A DNA stretch of 53,116 nt from Micrococcales bacterium (GCA_947452985.1 CANGEU010000010.1:1-53116), one strand, 5' to 3'. Positions 7,050 through 16,501 are shown, counted from the first letter of the stretch. Made by a program: numbers and translations. Notes: generated by a model not told the origin, from the sequence alone.

Positions 7050-7865
7050 GTGAAGGTTCAAGGAAAAGTAATCGTTGTCACTGGTGCCGGAAATGGCATG
7101 GGACGCGAGGTTACCCTGCAACTTCTAAAGGCGGGGGCAACTGTGGCTGGCGTTGATCTCAACGAAGAGATGCTCAAGGAAACCGAAAAGCTTGCCGGCG
7201 GTCCATCGAAGAATCTTTCGTTGCACGTTGTGAACATTGCCGACCTATCGGCGGTTGAAGCACTACCTAAAGCGGTTATCGCAAAACACGGTCACGTTGA
7301 TGGCCTCATGAACATCGCTGGAATCATTCACAAGTTCAAAAAGGTGAACGACCTTTCTTACGACGAAATTCACCGAGTCTTCAATGTCAACTTTTTTGGA
7401 ACAGTTCAGATGGTGAAGGAATTTCTGCCTCACCTAATGAAGCGACCAGAAGCCCAAATCTTGAACGTATCAAGCATGGGTTCATACGTTCCAGTTCCTG
7501 GACAAACCATGTATGGGGCATCGAAGGCTGCTCTCAAGTTGTTTACCGAGGGTCTTCGCATGGAGCTTTTCGGCAGCAACGTTGGAGTTGGGTTGGTTTT
7601 CCCTGGTGCAGTGGCCACCAACATCTCAACCAACTCGAAGGCAGTTACCGAGAAGGAAGCTGCCGCGATGGCCGACAAGGCTGGTTCATTCAAAATGACT
7701 TCTTCGCCAGACGCAGCGGCCAAGATCATCGAAGGCTTCGAGAAGAACTCGTACCACGGCTTTGCCGGTAACGACGCTCAGATGATGGACCGCATCTCAC
7801 GTATTGCTCCAGAGCAAGCCGCGAAGATTATTCAGAAGCAGATGGCTGGCCTACTGGCCGACTAG
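7050..7865 (+). CDS. Short-chain dehydrogenase/reductase
   Basis: Classical SDR oxidoreductase of 271 residues. It shows the nucleotide-binding Thr-Gly-Ala-Gly-Asn-Gly-Met-Gly (residues 11-18), an acidic residue at the end of beta-2 (Val-Asp-Leu) suggesting NAD(H) preference, an Asn-Ile-Ala-Gly motif, a catalytic Ser in Asn-Val-Ser-Ser-Met-Gly and Tyr-x-x-x-Lys as Tyr-Gly-Ala-Ser-Lys near residue 154. The start is GTG with GAAGGA upstream. The substrate is unknown. Its stop TAG interlocks with the stop of the convergent MMPL gene in a CTAG tetranucleotide. Confidence 0.88.
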   Translation: MKVQGKVIVVTGAGNGMGREVTLQLLKAGATVAGVDLNEEMLKETEKLAGGPSKNLSLHVVNIADLSAVEALPKAVIAKHGHVDGLMNIAGIIHKFKKVNDLSYDEIHRVFNVNFFGTVQMVKEFLPHLMKRPEAQILNVSSMGSYVPVPGQTMYGASKAALKLFTEGLRMELFGSNVGVGLVFPGAVATNISTNSKAVTEKEAAAMADKAGSFKMTSSPDAAAKIIEGFEKNSYHGFAGNDAQMMDRISRIAPEQAAKIIQKQMAGLLAD

Positions 7866-10558
7866 TGACCGCTTCGTTCCAGCTGGGCGCCTTCAACATC
7901 AACGTCCGGCAGGATTCGGTCTAGCCACTTTGGAATCCACCAAGCCGACTTACCAAGCACGGTAAGCACGGCTGGCATTAGCAATAGGCGCACGATGAAT
8001 GCGTCAAACAGCACGCCGGCACCCAAGGCAAAGCCGATTGGGCGAATCATTGTTGATTCCGAGAACATAAACGAACCGAATACCGAGACCATGATTGACG
8101 CAGCGGCCAGAACCACCGAGCGGCTGAGCTTCAAGCCGTGGTTTACCGAATCCTTTGGGCTCATTCCGTGCACGAAGGCTTCTCGCATACCGGTTGCCAA
8201 GAACAGCTGGTAATCCATTGCGAGCCCGAACAAGATACCGATCGAGATGCTCGGTAGGAAGTTCATGATTGGCCCTGGGTCGTGAACATCGGTTAGGAAA
8301 CCTAACCAACCCCACTGGAAGATTGCCACGACCGAACCGAGCGCGGCCGAAACCGAGAGCAGGAATCCGACCGACGCCACAATTGGCACCGCAATCGAAC
8401 GGAATACCAGAATCATGAGCAGGATCGAAAGCAGAATAACCACGGTTAGATACAGCGGCAAAACCGACGACATTCGCTGCGAGATGTCGATGTTCATGGC
8501 AGCCAAACCGGTTACACCGATGTGGGCGTTGTACTTGCTTTCGATTTCACCAGAAAGTCCACGGATGTCGTAGACCAACTGAGTGGTTTCAATTTCCGAT
8601 GGACCGGTCTTTGGAACCAAGACGAACAGGTACTTGGTGCCGTCGGCTGAAATCGAACCGGGAATGGCGATGTCCACGTTCTTTAGAGTGTCGAGACGCT
8701 CTGCGATTGCCGATTTGAAATTGTTTTCGGCGTTGGCATCTTCCATCTTCTTTGGAACCGTAACGATGGTTAGGACCTGGCCGTTAGCACCCGGGCCAAA
8801 GGCCTTCGAGATCAACTGATACGACTTGTACTGGGTTGAGTTGGTTGGCTCGGCGCTACCATCTGGCAAACCTAGGCGCATGCTGAAGAACGGAATGGCA
8901 ACGATCGATAGCGCGATGATGCCAGCAACCATGGTGACCCACGGGTGACGAACCACTAGGGCTTGTTTCGGTTCACCCTTCAGCTTGGCCTTGGCCTCAG
9001 CCTTGGTTTCTTGGCCAATCTGTGAGCGCTCCTTTTTAGAAAGAGCCTTCATTCCAATCAGCGACATAAGTGCTGGTGTCAAAGTGACTGCGAGCAAGAT
9101 CGAAACGGCGATAGCCACCGAAGCCATGGTTCCCATAAGTCCCAGGAATCCGACACCGGTAATGTTCAAAGCCAAAAGCGCAATAATTACCGTGAGGCCG
9201 GCAAAGACCACAGCGTTGCCCGAAGTTCCATTGGAGAGAGCGATGGATGCACGCAGTTCCATGCCGTTCTTGAGTTGCTTACGGTGACGGTTGAAGAGGA
9301 ACAGCGCATAGTCGATACCCACCGCGAGACCCAGCATCACACCGAGTACCGGTGTGGTTGAACTCATCTCGATGACACCGGATAGACCTAGCGTGATCGC
9401 GGCCGAGATACCGACACCGATTACCGCGGAGATTAGTGGCAAACCGGCACCAATTAGGGTTCCAAGCATTAGGAACAGCACGATGGCGGCAATTACTAAA
9501 CCGAGGATTTCGCCGATGCCGAGTAGCCCGCCAATCGACTGGGTCATCTCTTTGGTGTATTCAACCTGAACTCCGGGAATTGGGTGGGCCTGAATGTAGT
9601 CGACGATGTCGGTCTTTTGGTAGGTCTCAAGTTCGGTGCCTGGCAGGGTGAACTGAATCGTGGCCATGGCCGTTGTTTCGTCCTTGGAAAGAAGACCGAA
9701 GCCCTTCGAAACCTGGAACAGGCGGTCACCAACTAGCAGTTCCTCTTCCTTGATTGCCAAGGTAGCTTTGCCGTCGGCAAGTTTCTTCTTACCATCGGCA
9801 AGCGCGGCAACGCCCGCGTAGTACTTAGTCAAACCAGCATCGTACTGAGCTTTACCGGTGTTGTACTGAGATAGACCGGCTTCATACTGAGCGATGCCGG
9901 TGGTCATCTGGTTGAGCACGGCAACAGCGGCTAGATAGTTCGCACCGGTCGCGCCTTCGGTCATGAGTAGGTAAGCAACACCGGTTTGAGCTGCCGACAG
10001 ATTCGCCTTAGCGGTTTCGTAGTCTGCCTTACCAGCAGCCAGTTGAGCCTTTGCCGACTTCAACTGGTTGGCGGCCAAATCAAGTTTCGACTTAGCCGAA
10101 ACCAGCTGGGCTTGCCCATCGGCAATCTTCTGCTCATTTGCAGCAATAGTGGCCTTGGCCTCGGCAACCTTAATCTTGCCGTCGGCAATTTTCGCCTCGG
10201 CCTCAGCCTTGGTAACCGCAAGTTTGAACGGGTCGATGGTGTCGGCAACGGCCTCCATGGTTTTTACATGGTCAAGTAGCGCCGCAATAGCGGTTTTTTC
10301 GTCGTAGGTAAAGGCAGTGCCATCGATCTTGTGGAAAACTACCGAACCGCTTCCGCGCGCAGCCTCTGGGAACGACTTCTTCAGTTCATCGATAACGGTC
10401 TGAGCAGGTACGCCGTCGATGGCCATGCTGGTTGAAAGCTTGCCCATTCCGAGCACCGCCCAGGTGCCAGCCGAGACCAAGATTAGGAACCAACTAATAA
10501 TTACGAGCCATGCACGTTTCGCCGAAAACAGGCCGAGACGTTGTAACAGTTTTGCCAA
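7862..10558 (-). CDS. MMPL/RND-family exporter with long periplasmic coiled region
   Basis: Large membrane transporter (898 residues) of the MMPL branch of RND permeases. An N-terminal helix (about 15-35) is followed by an extended extracytoplasmic region; residues about 110-280 are dominated by short repeats of the type Lys-x-x-Leu-Ala-x-Gly-Lys-x-x-Tyr/Leu, probably coiled coil. Then come two blocks of about five to six helices, each with the MMPL signature region (Gly-Leu-Ala-Val-Gly-Ile-Asp-Tyr-Ala-Leu and Gly-Leu-Ala-Met-Asp-Tyr-Gln-Leu). Asp residues in these helices serve proton coupling in the family. The start is TTG with AGGG upstream. Cargo may be a lipid, drug or peptide and cannot be told. 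It is a single gene with no adjacent regulator. Confidence 0.87.
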   Translation of the reverse strand: MAKLLQRLGLFSAKRAWLVIISWFLILVSAGTWAVLGMGKLSTSMAIDGVPAQTVIDELKKSFPEAARGSGSVVFHKIDGTAFTYDEKTAIAALLDHVKTMEAVADTIDPFKLAVTKAEAEAKIADGKIKVAEAKATIAANEQKIADGQAQLVSAKSKLDLAANQLKSAKAQLAAGKADYETAKANLSAAQTGVAYLLMTEGATGANYLAAVAVLNQMTTGIAQYEAGLSQYNTGKAQYDAGLTKYYAGVAALADGKKKLADGKATLAIKEEELLVGDRLFQVSKGFGLLSKDETTAMATIQFTLPGTELETYQKTDIVDYIQAHPIPGVQVEYTKEMTQSIGGLLGIGEILGLVIAAIVLFLMLGTLIGAGLPLISAVIGVGISAAITLGLSGVIEMSSTTPVLGVMLGLAVGIDYALFLFNRHRKQLKNGMELRASIALSNGTSGNAVVFAGLTVIIALLALNITGVGFLGLMGTMASVAIAVSILLAVTLTPALMSLIGMKALSKKERSQIGQETKAEAKAKLKGEPKQALVVRHPWVTMVAGIIALSIVAIPFFSMRLGLPDGSAEPTNSTQYKSYQLISKAFGPGANGQVLTIVTVPKKMEDANAENNFKSAIAERLDTLKNVDIAIPGSISADGTKYLFVLVPKTGPSEIETTQLVYDIRGLSGEIESKYNAHIGVTGLAAMNIDISQRMSSVLPLYLTVVILLSILLMILVFRSIAVPIVASVGFLLSVSAALGSVVAIFQWGWLGFLTDVHDPGPIMNFLPSISIGILFGLAMDYQLFLATGMREAFVHGMSPKDSVNHGLKLSRSVVLAAASIMVSVFGSFMFSESTMIRPIGFALGAGVLFDAFIVRLLLMPAVLTVLGKSAWWIPKWLDRILPDVDVEGAQLERSGH

Positions 10559-10597
10559 TGGATTCCCTAAAGCTTGAAAGAGGTTCTACCTGTGAGT

Positions 10598-10614
10598 AAA
10601 CCGCCGAGCGGTTT
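10598..10614 (-). terminator. Hairpin between alpha-glucosidase and MMPL genes
   Basis: AAACCGC-CGA-GCGGTTT, a perfect 7-bp stem with a 3-nt loop 38 nt beyond the alpha-glucosidase stop. The U-tract is short, so it is a weak terminator at best. Confidence 0.4.
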
Positions 10615-10651
10615 TGGCTATTCCCCTATTACAAGTTTAAGCGCATACCGC

Positions 10652-12271
10652 CTAAGACAAAATCGCGAACGACTGCCATGGGGACAAATCACCGGAAAGC
10701 GTGGCAGTACCAATGACGACCTCGCCTGGCGAAAGATTCGATGGAAGCGAAACCGTGTGGTCTGAGAAGTTGGCAACCACAGTCAAGGTCTTTCCATCTA
10801 ATTTGCGCTGGTAGGCAAAGATGTGTTCGTGTTCCGGCCAAAGTAAGTCGAAAGTTCCGTTAACCACGATGTCGTGGTGGTGGCGCAATTCGATTAGGTC
10901 GCGGTAATGCCAGAACACCGAACCCTTGTCCGCGAGCGCGGCCTCAGCGTTGATTTCGGTGTAGTTGTCGTTCACCTTGAGCCAAGGCTTACCAGAGGTG
11001 AAGCCGGCGTTTTCCGAATCGTTCCAAAGCATTGGCGTGCGAGCGTTGTCGCGGCCCTTCACCTGAAGCGAATCCAGAATTCGATCCAGTGGGCGACCTT
11101 CGGCAACCATGTCGGCTGCCCAGTTAACCGACTCCACATCCTGATACTGCTCGAGCTCGGTGAAGTAGGCGTTGGTCATGCCCAACTCTTCGCCCTGGTA
11201 GATGTATGGAGTTCCACGCATCAGGTGCAACACGGTTCCAAGAGCCTTGGCGCTGGCAACCCGGTGCATGCCGTCGTTACCCCAACGGCTCAGGATTCGC
11301 GGCTGGTCGTGGTTGTTCCAGTAGAGGCTGTTCCAACCTAAGTCTTCGAGCCCCTTCTGCCACTTGTTCAAATTGGCCTTCAAATCTGGAAGGTGCATCT
11401 TCGAGTAGTCGAACTTACTGCGACCTACGGTGCCATCTAGGTCCATGTGCTCAAAGGTGAACACCATGTTTAGCTCGTGGCGTTCAGGGTTGGTGTAGTC
11501 GCGAGCCAACTCCACCGAAGCACCAGGCATTTCACCCACGGTGATTAGGTTCTTGCCACGAAGTACTTCGCGGTTCATTTCCTGAAGCCATTCGTGAACG
11601 CGCGGTCCGTTCTGGCACATTTGCCAAGTGCCCTGGTCGCGCTTCGACCAGTCTTTGGAGATCAGGTTGATAACATCCATGCGGAAGCCATCGACTCCTC
11701 GCTCCAACCACCAGTTCATCATTTTGTAAACGGCCGCACGAACGTCGTCGTTCTCCCAGTTGAGGTCTGGCTGCTTCCTGGTGAACTGGTGGAAGTAGTA
11801 CTGCTGACGCGCTTCCACCCATTCCCAAGCCCCGCCACCGAAATAGGCGTAAAGGTCATCGGCGGTATCGCTCCAGATGTACCAGTCGTGCTTTGGGTTG
11901 TCTTTGCTGGAAGCCGATTCCACAAACCATTCGTGCTCATCGCTGGAGTGGTTGACCACGAGGTCCATCACAATTTTCATGCCGCGCGCGTGCACCTCGG
12001 CAAAAAGCTGCTCGGTTTGAGCCAGCGTTCCGAACATCGGGTCGATGTCTTGGTAGTCCGAAATGTCGTAGCCGTTGTCGTCCTGTGGTGATTTATAGAT
12101 CGGCGAAAGCCAAATCACATCGACGCCCAAGGTCTTCAGATAGTCCAGCTTGGAAATAATCCCTGGGACGTCGCCATAGCCGTCGCCGTTGGAGTCGGCG
12201 AAAGAACGAGGATAGATCTGATAGACGACGGCAGATTTGAACCAGTCGGCAGGTAGGTCGCGAGTGCTCAT
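10652..12271 (-). CDS. GH13 alpha-glucosidase (oligo-1,6-glucosidase type)
   Basis: Cytoplasmic glycoside hydrolase family 13 enzyme of 539 residues, hydrolysing alpha-glucosidic bonds of short oligosaccharides or disaccharides. The four conserved regions are visible: Asp-Leu-Val-Val-Asn-His; Asp-Gly-Phe-Arg-Met-Asp-Val-Ile with the nucleophile Asp near 199; Val-Gly-Glu-Met-Pro-Gly with the acid/base Glu near 246; and Asn-Asn-His-Asp-Gln-Pro-Arg near 322. Gln-Gly-Glu-Glu-Leu-Gly-Met follows. The open frame runs 55 codons further upstream inside the dehydrogenase gene. I start at ATG 12271, which lies 2 nt after that gene's TGA and right before the conserved Trp-Phe-Lys-Ser-Ala-Val-Val-Tyr-Gln-Ile-Tyr-Pro. 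Isomaltose-, maltose- or sucrose-type specificity is undetermined. Confidence 0.9.
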   Translation of the reverse strand: MSTRDLPADWFKSAVVYQIYPRSFADSNGDGYGDVPGIISKLDYLKTLGVDVIWLSPIYKSPQDDNGYDISDYQDIDPMFGTLAQTEQLFAEVHARGMKIVMDLVVNHSSDEHEWFVESASSKDNPKHDWYIWSDTADDLYAYFGGGAWEWVEARQQYYFHQFTRKQPDLNWENDDVRAAVYKMMNWWLERGVDGFRMDVINLISKDWSKRDQGTWQMCQNGPRVHEWLQEMNREVLRGKNLITVGEMPGASVELARDYTNPERHELNMVFTFEHMDLDGTVGRSKFDYSKMHLPDLKANLNKWQKGLEDLGWNSLYWNNHDQPRILSRWGNDGMHRVASAKALGTVLHLMRGTPYIYQGEELGMTNAYFTELEQYQDVESVNWAADMVAEGRPLDRILDSLQVKGRDNARTPMLWNDSENAGFTSGKPWLKVNDNYTEINAEAALADKGSVFWHYRDLIELRHHHDIVVNGTFDLLWPEHEHIFAYQRKLDGKTLTVVANFSDHTVSLPSNLSPGEVVIGTATLSGDLSPWQSFAILS

Positions 12272-12273
12272 GC

Positions 12274-13320
12274 TCACAATGCTATTCGCTGGCCGGTGCG
12301 GTGCGATTCGAAGGCGGCATCGACCACAACTTGAGCGGCATAGCCGTCGCGGAAGTCCGGCCCCTGCTGGCGACCCAGCGCTACGTTCTCCACGAACTCG
12401 CGAACTCCGATGGTTTGCTGACCCAGGTTGCTCCACATTTCAACGCCGAGGTCAATCTCTTCGGCATGTAGGGCGCCGCGGGTGACCCAAAGCTTCATTC
12501 CCTGATTCGGGCCATCCATGTAGAGAGTTCCTTCAATGGTTCCGTTTGATCCTGAAACCAGAACTCGCTGTTCCATCTCACGACCACCCTGAGCGATCAC
12601 CATGGAATCGGAGATAACACCGTGACCGCCTCGTTCAAATTCGACCATCAAGATGCAGGTGTCGTTGGTCGGTTCGACCGGGTTGCCATCTTGGTCAACG
12701 CGATCAACCGAATTCTTTAGCGAGGCTGACACCGACGAAATTTCGCCCACCATCCAGCGAGCCAGGTCGATGTCGTGAACTCCCAGATCACCTAGTGCTC
12801 CGGTGCCGTGCTTTACATCCAATCGCCATTGGTAAGCGTTTGAGCAGGCGTAGTCCATGAAGAACCGAATGTCGAAGTGGTAGACGTCACCGATTGCACC
12901 TTCGTCGATTAGTTCTTTGACTTTTTTGTGAAGTGGCAGATTTCTCCAGGTGAACATCACGTTGTGAATCAGACCGGCAGCTTCCACGGCGTCCAGCATT
13001 TCTTTGGCATCGGTCGCGTTCATGGCAAGCGGCTTTTCACACATCACGTGGATGCCGGCTTTGATGGCAGCCATGGTGATTGGGTGGTGATGTTCGTCTG
13101 GGGTGGCCACGATGATCGCGTCAATGGTTCCCGAATCGATTAGCGCCTGCACATCGGTAAACAGGTGCTTGATTCCATACTTCTCGCCAAGCGACTTCAG
13201 CCGAACCTCATTGCGAGCAGCTATGGCCACAATCTCGCCGCGTTCAAACCCCTGCAAATTTTGTAGGTACATGAACTCGGACCAACCCGAGGAACCAACC
13301 AAACCAACTCTTACGCTCAT
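12274..13320 (-). CDS. Gfo/Idh/MocA family NAD(P)-dependent oxidoreductase
   Basis: Sugar or inositol dehydrogenase-type protein of 348 residues. Rossmann start Val-Arg-Val-Gly-Leu-Val-Gly-Ser-Ser-Gly, then Val-Ala-Thr-Pro-Asp-Glu-His-His and the family's catalytic Glu-Lys-Pro in Met-Cys-Glu-Lys-Pro-Leu-Ala; the C-terminal half is the alpha/beta substrate domain with Asp-Leu-Gly-Val-His-Asp-Ile-Asp. I use ATG 13318-13320 rather than the start 84 nt upstream: the domain begins here and TTAAAT lies 6 nt before it. It is the first gene of a two-gene unit with the alpha-glucosidase 2 nt downstream, suggesting sugar catabolism; the substrate is unknown. Confidence 0.86.
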   Translation of the reverse strand: MSVRVGLVGSSGWSEFMYLQNLQGFERGEIVAIAARNEVRLKSLGEKYGIKHLFTDVQALIDSGTIDAIIVATPDEHHHPITMAAIKAGIHVMCEKPLAMNATDAKEMLDAVEAAGLIHNVMFTWRNLPLHKKVKELIDEGAIGDVYHFDIRFFMDYACSNAYQWRLDVKHGTGALGDLGVHDIDLARWMVGEISSVSASLKNSVDRVDQDGNPVEPTNDTCILMVEFERGGHGVISDSMVIAQGGREMEQRVLVSGSNGTIEGTLYMDGPNQGMKLWVTRGALHAEEIDLGVEMWSNLGQQTIGVREFVENVALGRQQGPDFRDGYAAQVVVDAAFESHRTGQRIAL

Positions 13321-13326
13321 TCCTCT

Positions 13327-13332
13327 ATTTAA
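13327..13332 (-). promoter_or_regulatory. -10 element for leaderless Gfo/Idh/MocA gene
   Basis: TTAAAT on the minus strand with 6 nt (AGAGGA) before the ATG. AGAGGA touches the ATG and is too close to work well as a Shine-Dalgarno, which favours leaderless initiation. Confidence 0.45.
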
Positions 13333-13377
13333 CGCTTTTACGGAACTAATCGGAGGGGAAAGGGTGTTAATTGGACT

Positions 13378-14898
13378 ATGACCGTTATCGATGCGCTTGG
13401 CCAAGGCCTGCCTGTTCTAAAAGCCAAAGACGGCAAACCTGCGCTCTGCCTGGTTACCGGAGCAACCGGTTACATTGGCGGGCGCCTGGTCACGGCTCTT
13501 CTCGACCACGGCTACCGAGTGCGTGTGCTGGTTCGAAACGCATCGCGAATTAGCTTGCATCCTTGGATTTCTCAGGTTGAGGTCATCGACGGCGATGCCA
13601 ACGACTCGAAGGTTTTAGCTGCTGCGCTGGCCGGAGTGGACGTTGCCTATTACCTGATTCACTCGCTGATGGTGAAGGAGTCTTTCGAGGACTCGGAGAT
13701 TTCCTTGGCCAGAGGCTTCGCGGAGGCAGCGAAACAAGCCAAGATTCAGCGAATGGTTTATCTGGGCGGAATCATCAATGACCCCGACGACCTCTCCCCA
13801 CACATGAGCGCCCGAATGCGAACTGGTGAGATTCTTCGCAGCTCTGGCGTTCCTACCATCGAGTTTCGTGCTGGTGTGGTGATTGGTTCCGGTTCGGCAT
13901 CGTTCGAGATGCTGCGCTACCTCACCGAACGTCTGCCAATAATGACCACCCCGAAATGGGTGAAGAACCGCATTCAGCCGATTGCCGTTCGTGACCTTCT
14001 GCGGTACCTGATCGGTGGTGCCAGTATTCCCAAAGACGTTGAAGGCCACTTCGACATCGCCGGCCCAGACGTTTTCACTTTTGCCGAGATGATGCAGCAG
14101 TACGCCTCGGCGGCTGGGCTTCGTCGCCGGATCATCATTCCGGTGCCGGTACTCTCACCCGGCCTTTCCAGCGGCTGGGTTGGGTTGGTTACCCCGGTTC
14201 CGTTTACTCTGGCCAAGCGTTTGGTGGCTAGTCTCAAGCACGAGGTGGTTGCTACCCCTTCGAACATCGACGAACTTATTCCACCTGCGAAAGGTGGCCT
14301 CACCCACTTCAAGCGCGCCGTGGAGTTGGCGCTCGCCAAGATCAAAAACGCCAATGTTGAGACTCGTTGGTCGGATGCCTCAATTCCCGATAGCCCGAGT
14401 TCGCCGCTGCCAACCGACCCAGACTGGGCTGGTGGTTCGCTCTACACCGATGTTCGCGTTGTTGACACTAAAGACGACGTTGCCACGGTTTGGAAGCGAG
14501 TGGAAGCCATCGGCGGCGACAACGGTTATTCGACCGCCAGCTGGGCTTGGGAACTGCGCGGCTTTGCCGACAAGATCGTTGGTGGAGTTGGTCTTCGCCG
14601 AGGGCGCCGCGACCCAAATCACCTGGTTATCGGCGATGCCGTGGACTTCTGGCGAGTTGAGGAGCTCATTCCTGAAAAGGTGTTGCGTCTTCGCGCCGAA
14701 ATGAAGATGCCTGGTCTGGCTTGGTTGGAATTCCGTCTGGAGAAAACAAAAACGGGAACCAAAGTAACTCAGACCGCCACCTACGTACCTAAGGGTCTAC
14801 TGGGTCACCTCTACTGGTGGTCGGTTTTCCCAATGCACGGAATCGTATTTCCGTCGATGGTTCGAAGCATGGCCGGCCTAAACCGCAGAGCTAAATAA
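13378..14898 (+). CDS. NAD(P)-binding SDR protein with DUF2867 domain
   Basis: Fusion protein of 506 residues. Residues about 20-320 form an extended, NmrA-like SDR domain with Val-Thr-Gly-Ala-Thr-Gly-Tyr-Ile-Gly-Gly (about 26-35) and Tyr-Tyr-Leu-Ile-His-Ser-Leu in place of a classical catalytic Tyr-x-x-x-Lys. Residues about 345-500 are a DUF2867 domain (polyketide-cyclase-like fold), with Gly-Asp-Asn-Gly-Tyr, Gly-Gly-Val-Gly-Leu-Arg-Arg-Gly-Arg and Asp-Phe-Trp-Arg-Val-Glu. The pairing is common in actinobacteria but its reaction is not established. It is divergent from the sugar dehydrogenase and overlaps the convergent ABC ATPase stop by 8 bp. Confidence 0.82.
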   Translation: MTVIDALGQGLPVLKAKDGKPALCLVTGATGYIGGRLVTALLDHGYRVRVLVRNASRISLHPWISQVEVIDGDANDSKVLAAALAGVDVAYYLIHSLMVKESFEDSEISLARGFAEAAKQAKIQRMVYLGGIINDPDDLSPHMSARMRTGEILRSSGVPTIEFRAGVVIGSGSASFEMLRYLTERLPIMTTPKWVKNRIQPIAVRDLLRYLIGGASIPKDVEGHFDIAGPDVFTFAEMMQQYASAAGLRRRIIIPVPVLSPGLSSGWVGLVTPVPFTLAKRLVASLKHEVVATPSNIDELIPPAKGGLTHFKRAVELALAKIKNANVETRWSDASIPDSPSSPLPTDPDWAGGSLYTDVRVVDTKDDVATVWKRVEAIGGDNGYSTASWAWELRGFADKIVGGVGLRRGRRDPNHLVIGDAVDFWRVEELIPEKVLRLRAEMKMPGLAWLEFRLEKTKTGTKVTQTATYVPKGLLGHLYWWSVFPMHGIVFPSMVRSMAGLNRRAK

Positions 14899-15640
14899 CG
14901 CGGGTTAAGAACTCTTTAGTTCTGGCATTCTTCGGGTGCGCAAAGAATTCGGCGGCTTCGCCCTCTTCGGCGATTACACCCTGGTCTAGGAAAATAACCC
15001 AGTCGGCTACCTCACGCGCAAAGCTGAGTTCGTGGGTTGCCATAACAATCGTGGTTCCGCCAACCTTGAGATCGCGAATCAACTCGAGCACTTCGCCAGA
15101 AAGCTCTGGATCTAGTGCGCTAGTTACCTCATCAAGCAGTAGAAGCTTCGGGTTCAGCGCAACCGCACGAACAATCGCGGTTCGCTGTTGCTGGCCACCG
15201 GAAAGTTTGTCTGGGTATTGGTTTGCCTTATCGGCTAAGCCAATGCGGTCCAACCAACCCAGCGCGATTTCGGTCGCCTCTTTATCGCTCTTCTTTTGAA
15301 CCACGGTCAGCGCCAACTTCACGTTCTCCAGAATGCTCAGGTGGGCGAACAGGTTATAAGACTGGAAGACCAGACCGATGTTAGCGCGAACTTCGTCCTC
15401 GTTAATTCCAGGACGACTAATTTCGTCGCCATCGAGCCAAATCTGGCCGTCGCTCAATTCTTCAACCAGATTTAGGCAGCGAAGCATGGTCGACTTACCG
15501 GAACCGCTCGAACCAATCAGGGCAACGATCTGGCCAGGGTAGACCTCAAGGTCAACACCTTTAAGAACCTGGCGTTCGTCGAAATTCTTGCGAATGTTTT
15601 TGGCAAGCAGACGAGGCTTCGACCAGTCAATCTGGGTCAT
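14891..15640 (-). CDS. Polar amino-acid ABC transporter, ATP-binding protein
   Basis: ATPase of 249 residues, GlnQ/HisP type. Walker A Gly-Ser-Ser-Gly-Ser-Gly-Lys-Ser-Thr near residue 38, Q-loop Val-Phe-Gln-Ser-Tyr-Asn-Leu-Phe, signature Leu-Ser-Gly-Gly-Gln-Gln-Gln-Arg, Walker B Leu-Leu-Leu-Leu-Asp-Glu-Val-Thr-Ser-Ala-Leu-Asp and switch His in Ala-Thr-His-Glu. The start overlaps the permease stop by 4 nt. It is the last gene of binding protein-permease-ATPase, and the order and motifs support uptake of a polar amino acid of unknown identity. Confidence 0.92.
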   Translation of the reverse strand: MTQIDWSKPRLLAKNIRKNFDERQVLKGVDLEVYPGQIVALIGSSGSGKSTMLRCLNLVEELSDGQIWLDGDEISRPGINEDEVRANIGLVFQSYNLFAHLSILENVKLALTVVQKKSDKEATEIALGWLDRIGLADKANQYPDKLSGGQQQRTAIVRAVALNPKLLLLDEVTSALDPELSGEVLELIRDLKVGGTTIVMATHELSFAREVADWVIFLDQGVIAEEGEAAEFFAHPKNARTKEFLTRVI

Positions 15641-16491
15641 AGCACCGTTCCCATCTGCTCACGCTTGGCCATGCGAGCTGCCAGCCAATCGGTTAGGCGA
15701 ACCGTTGGGATGGCCAAAAGCACGAAGAAGAGGCCAGCCAAAATGTATGGCGTGAAATTGGCGAAGTGGGCAACCTCAATCTGGGCGCCGCGCACGGCAT
15801 CAACCGCGCCAAGTACCGAAATCAACCCGACGTCTTTTTGCAGTGCCACGAAGTCGTTCATAAGCGGCGGCACAACCTTGCGAACGGCCTGCGGCAAAAC
15901 CACAAGGCGAACCGACTGCGAGTAGCTAAGACCAAGCGATCTAGCGGCAAGGCGCTGCGACGGATGGATCGACTCGATTCCAGCACGGAACACCTCAGCG
16001 ACATATGCTGAATAGGTGAGGGTTAGCGCGATGGTTCCTAGGATTTCCGGAGCAATGCGTCCGAGCCCTTCAATGCGAAGACCTGGAATACCGAAACCAA
16101 CTAGATACAGGGTGATGATTAGCGGGGTGCCGCGGAAGAGGTCGATGTAACCCTTAGCAAAAAGGCGAATCGGGGTGAGCACCGGGTTTCGCAGAGTGGT
16201 AGCCAGCGCCAAAAGCAAGGCCACCACGAGCACGCTAATTGAAGCGAAGGCCAGCACGCGAAGGTTCAGCCAAAGCCCGTCGAGCACTCGCGGGAAAGCC
16301 TTGACCGCCGTGTCCCAGTCGAAGAATGAGGTTTGAACGCGAGACCAGCCAGGAGTATTCACGAGCAGTAACCACGCAACGACCGCGAAGGCCAGCGTGC
16401 TCACAATTGCGGTCAGAGTAGAGCGGCGCTTACGCGAAACACGCCAGGTTTCCCTGGCGTGCTGCGCTTCAGATATTTCGCTCTGACTCAT
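15637..16491 (-). CDS. Polar amino-acid ABC transporter, permease
   Basis: HisM/GlnP-type inner-membrane permease, 284 residues, about six helices. Tyr-Ile-Asp-Leu-Phe-Arg-Gly-Thr-Pro-Leu marks the start of the conserved region, and the EAA loop reads Glu-Val-Phe-Arg-Ala-Gly-Ile-Glu-Ser-Ile-His-Pro with a later Gly. The single permease gene implies a homodimer. It begins 10 nt after the binding-protein stop; that junction also contains TAGTCT 7 nt before the ATG, a possible internal promoter. Confidence 0.9.
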   Translation of the reverse strand: MSQSEISEAQHARETWRVSRKRRSTLTAIVSTLAFAVVAWLLLVNTPGWSRVQTSFFDWDTAVKAFPRVLDGLWLNLRVLAFASISVLVVALLLALATTLRNPVLTPIRLFAKGYIDLFRGTPLIITLYLVGFGIPGLRIEGLGRIAPEILGTIALTLTYSAYVAEVFRAGIESIHPSQRLAARSLGLSYSQSVRLVVLPQAVRKVVPPLMNDFVALQKDVGLISVLGAVDAVRGAQIEVAHFANFTPYILAGLFFVLLAIPTVRLTDWLAARMAKREQMGTVL

Positions 16492-16501
16492 GGAAGTCAG
16501 A

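Noticed and set aside
10907-12091. Plus-strand frames opposite the alpha-glucosidase
   Set aside because: They are shadows of a gene with all GH13 catalytic motifs; none has a ribosome site or domain.
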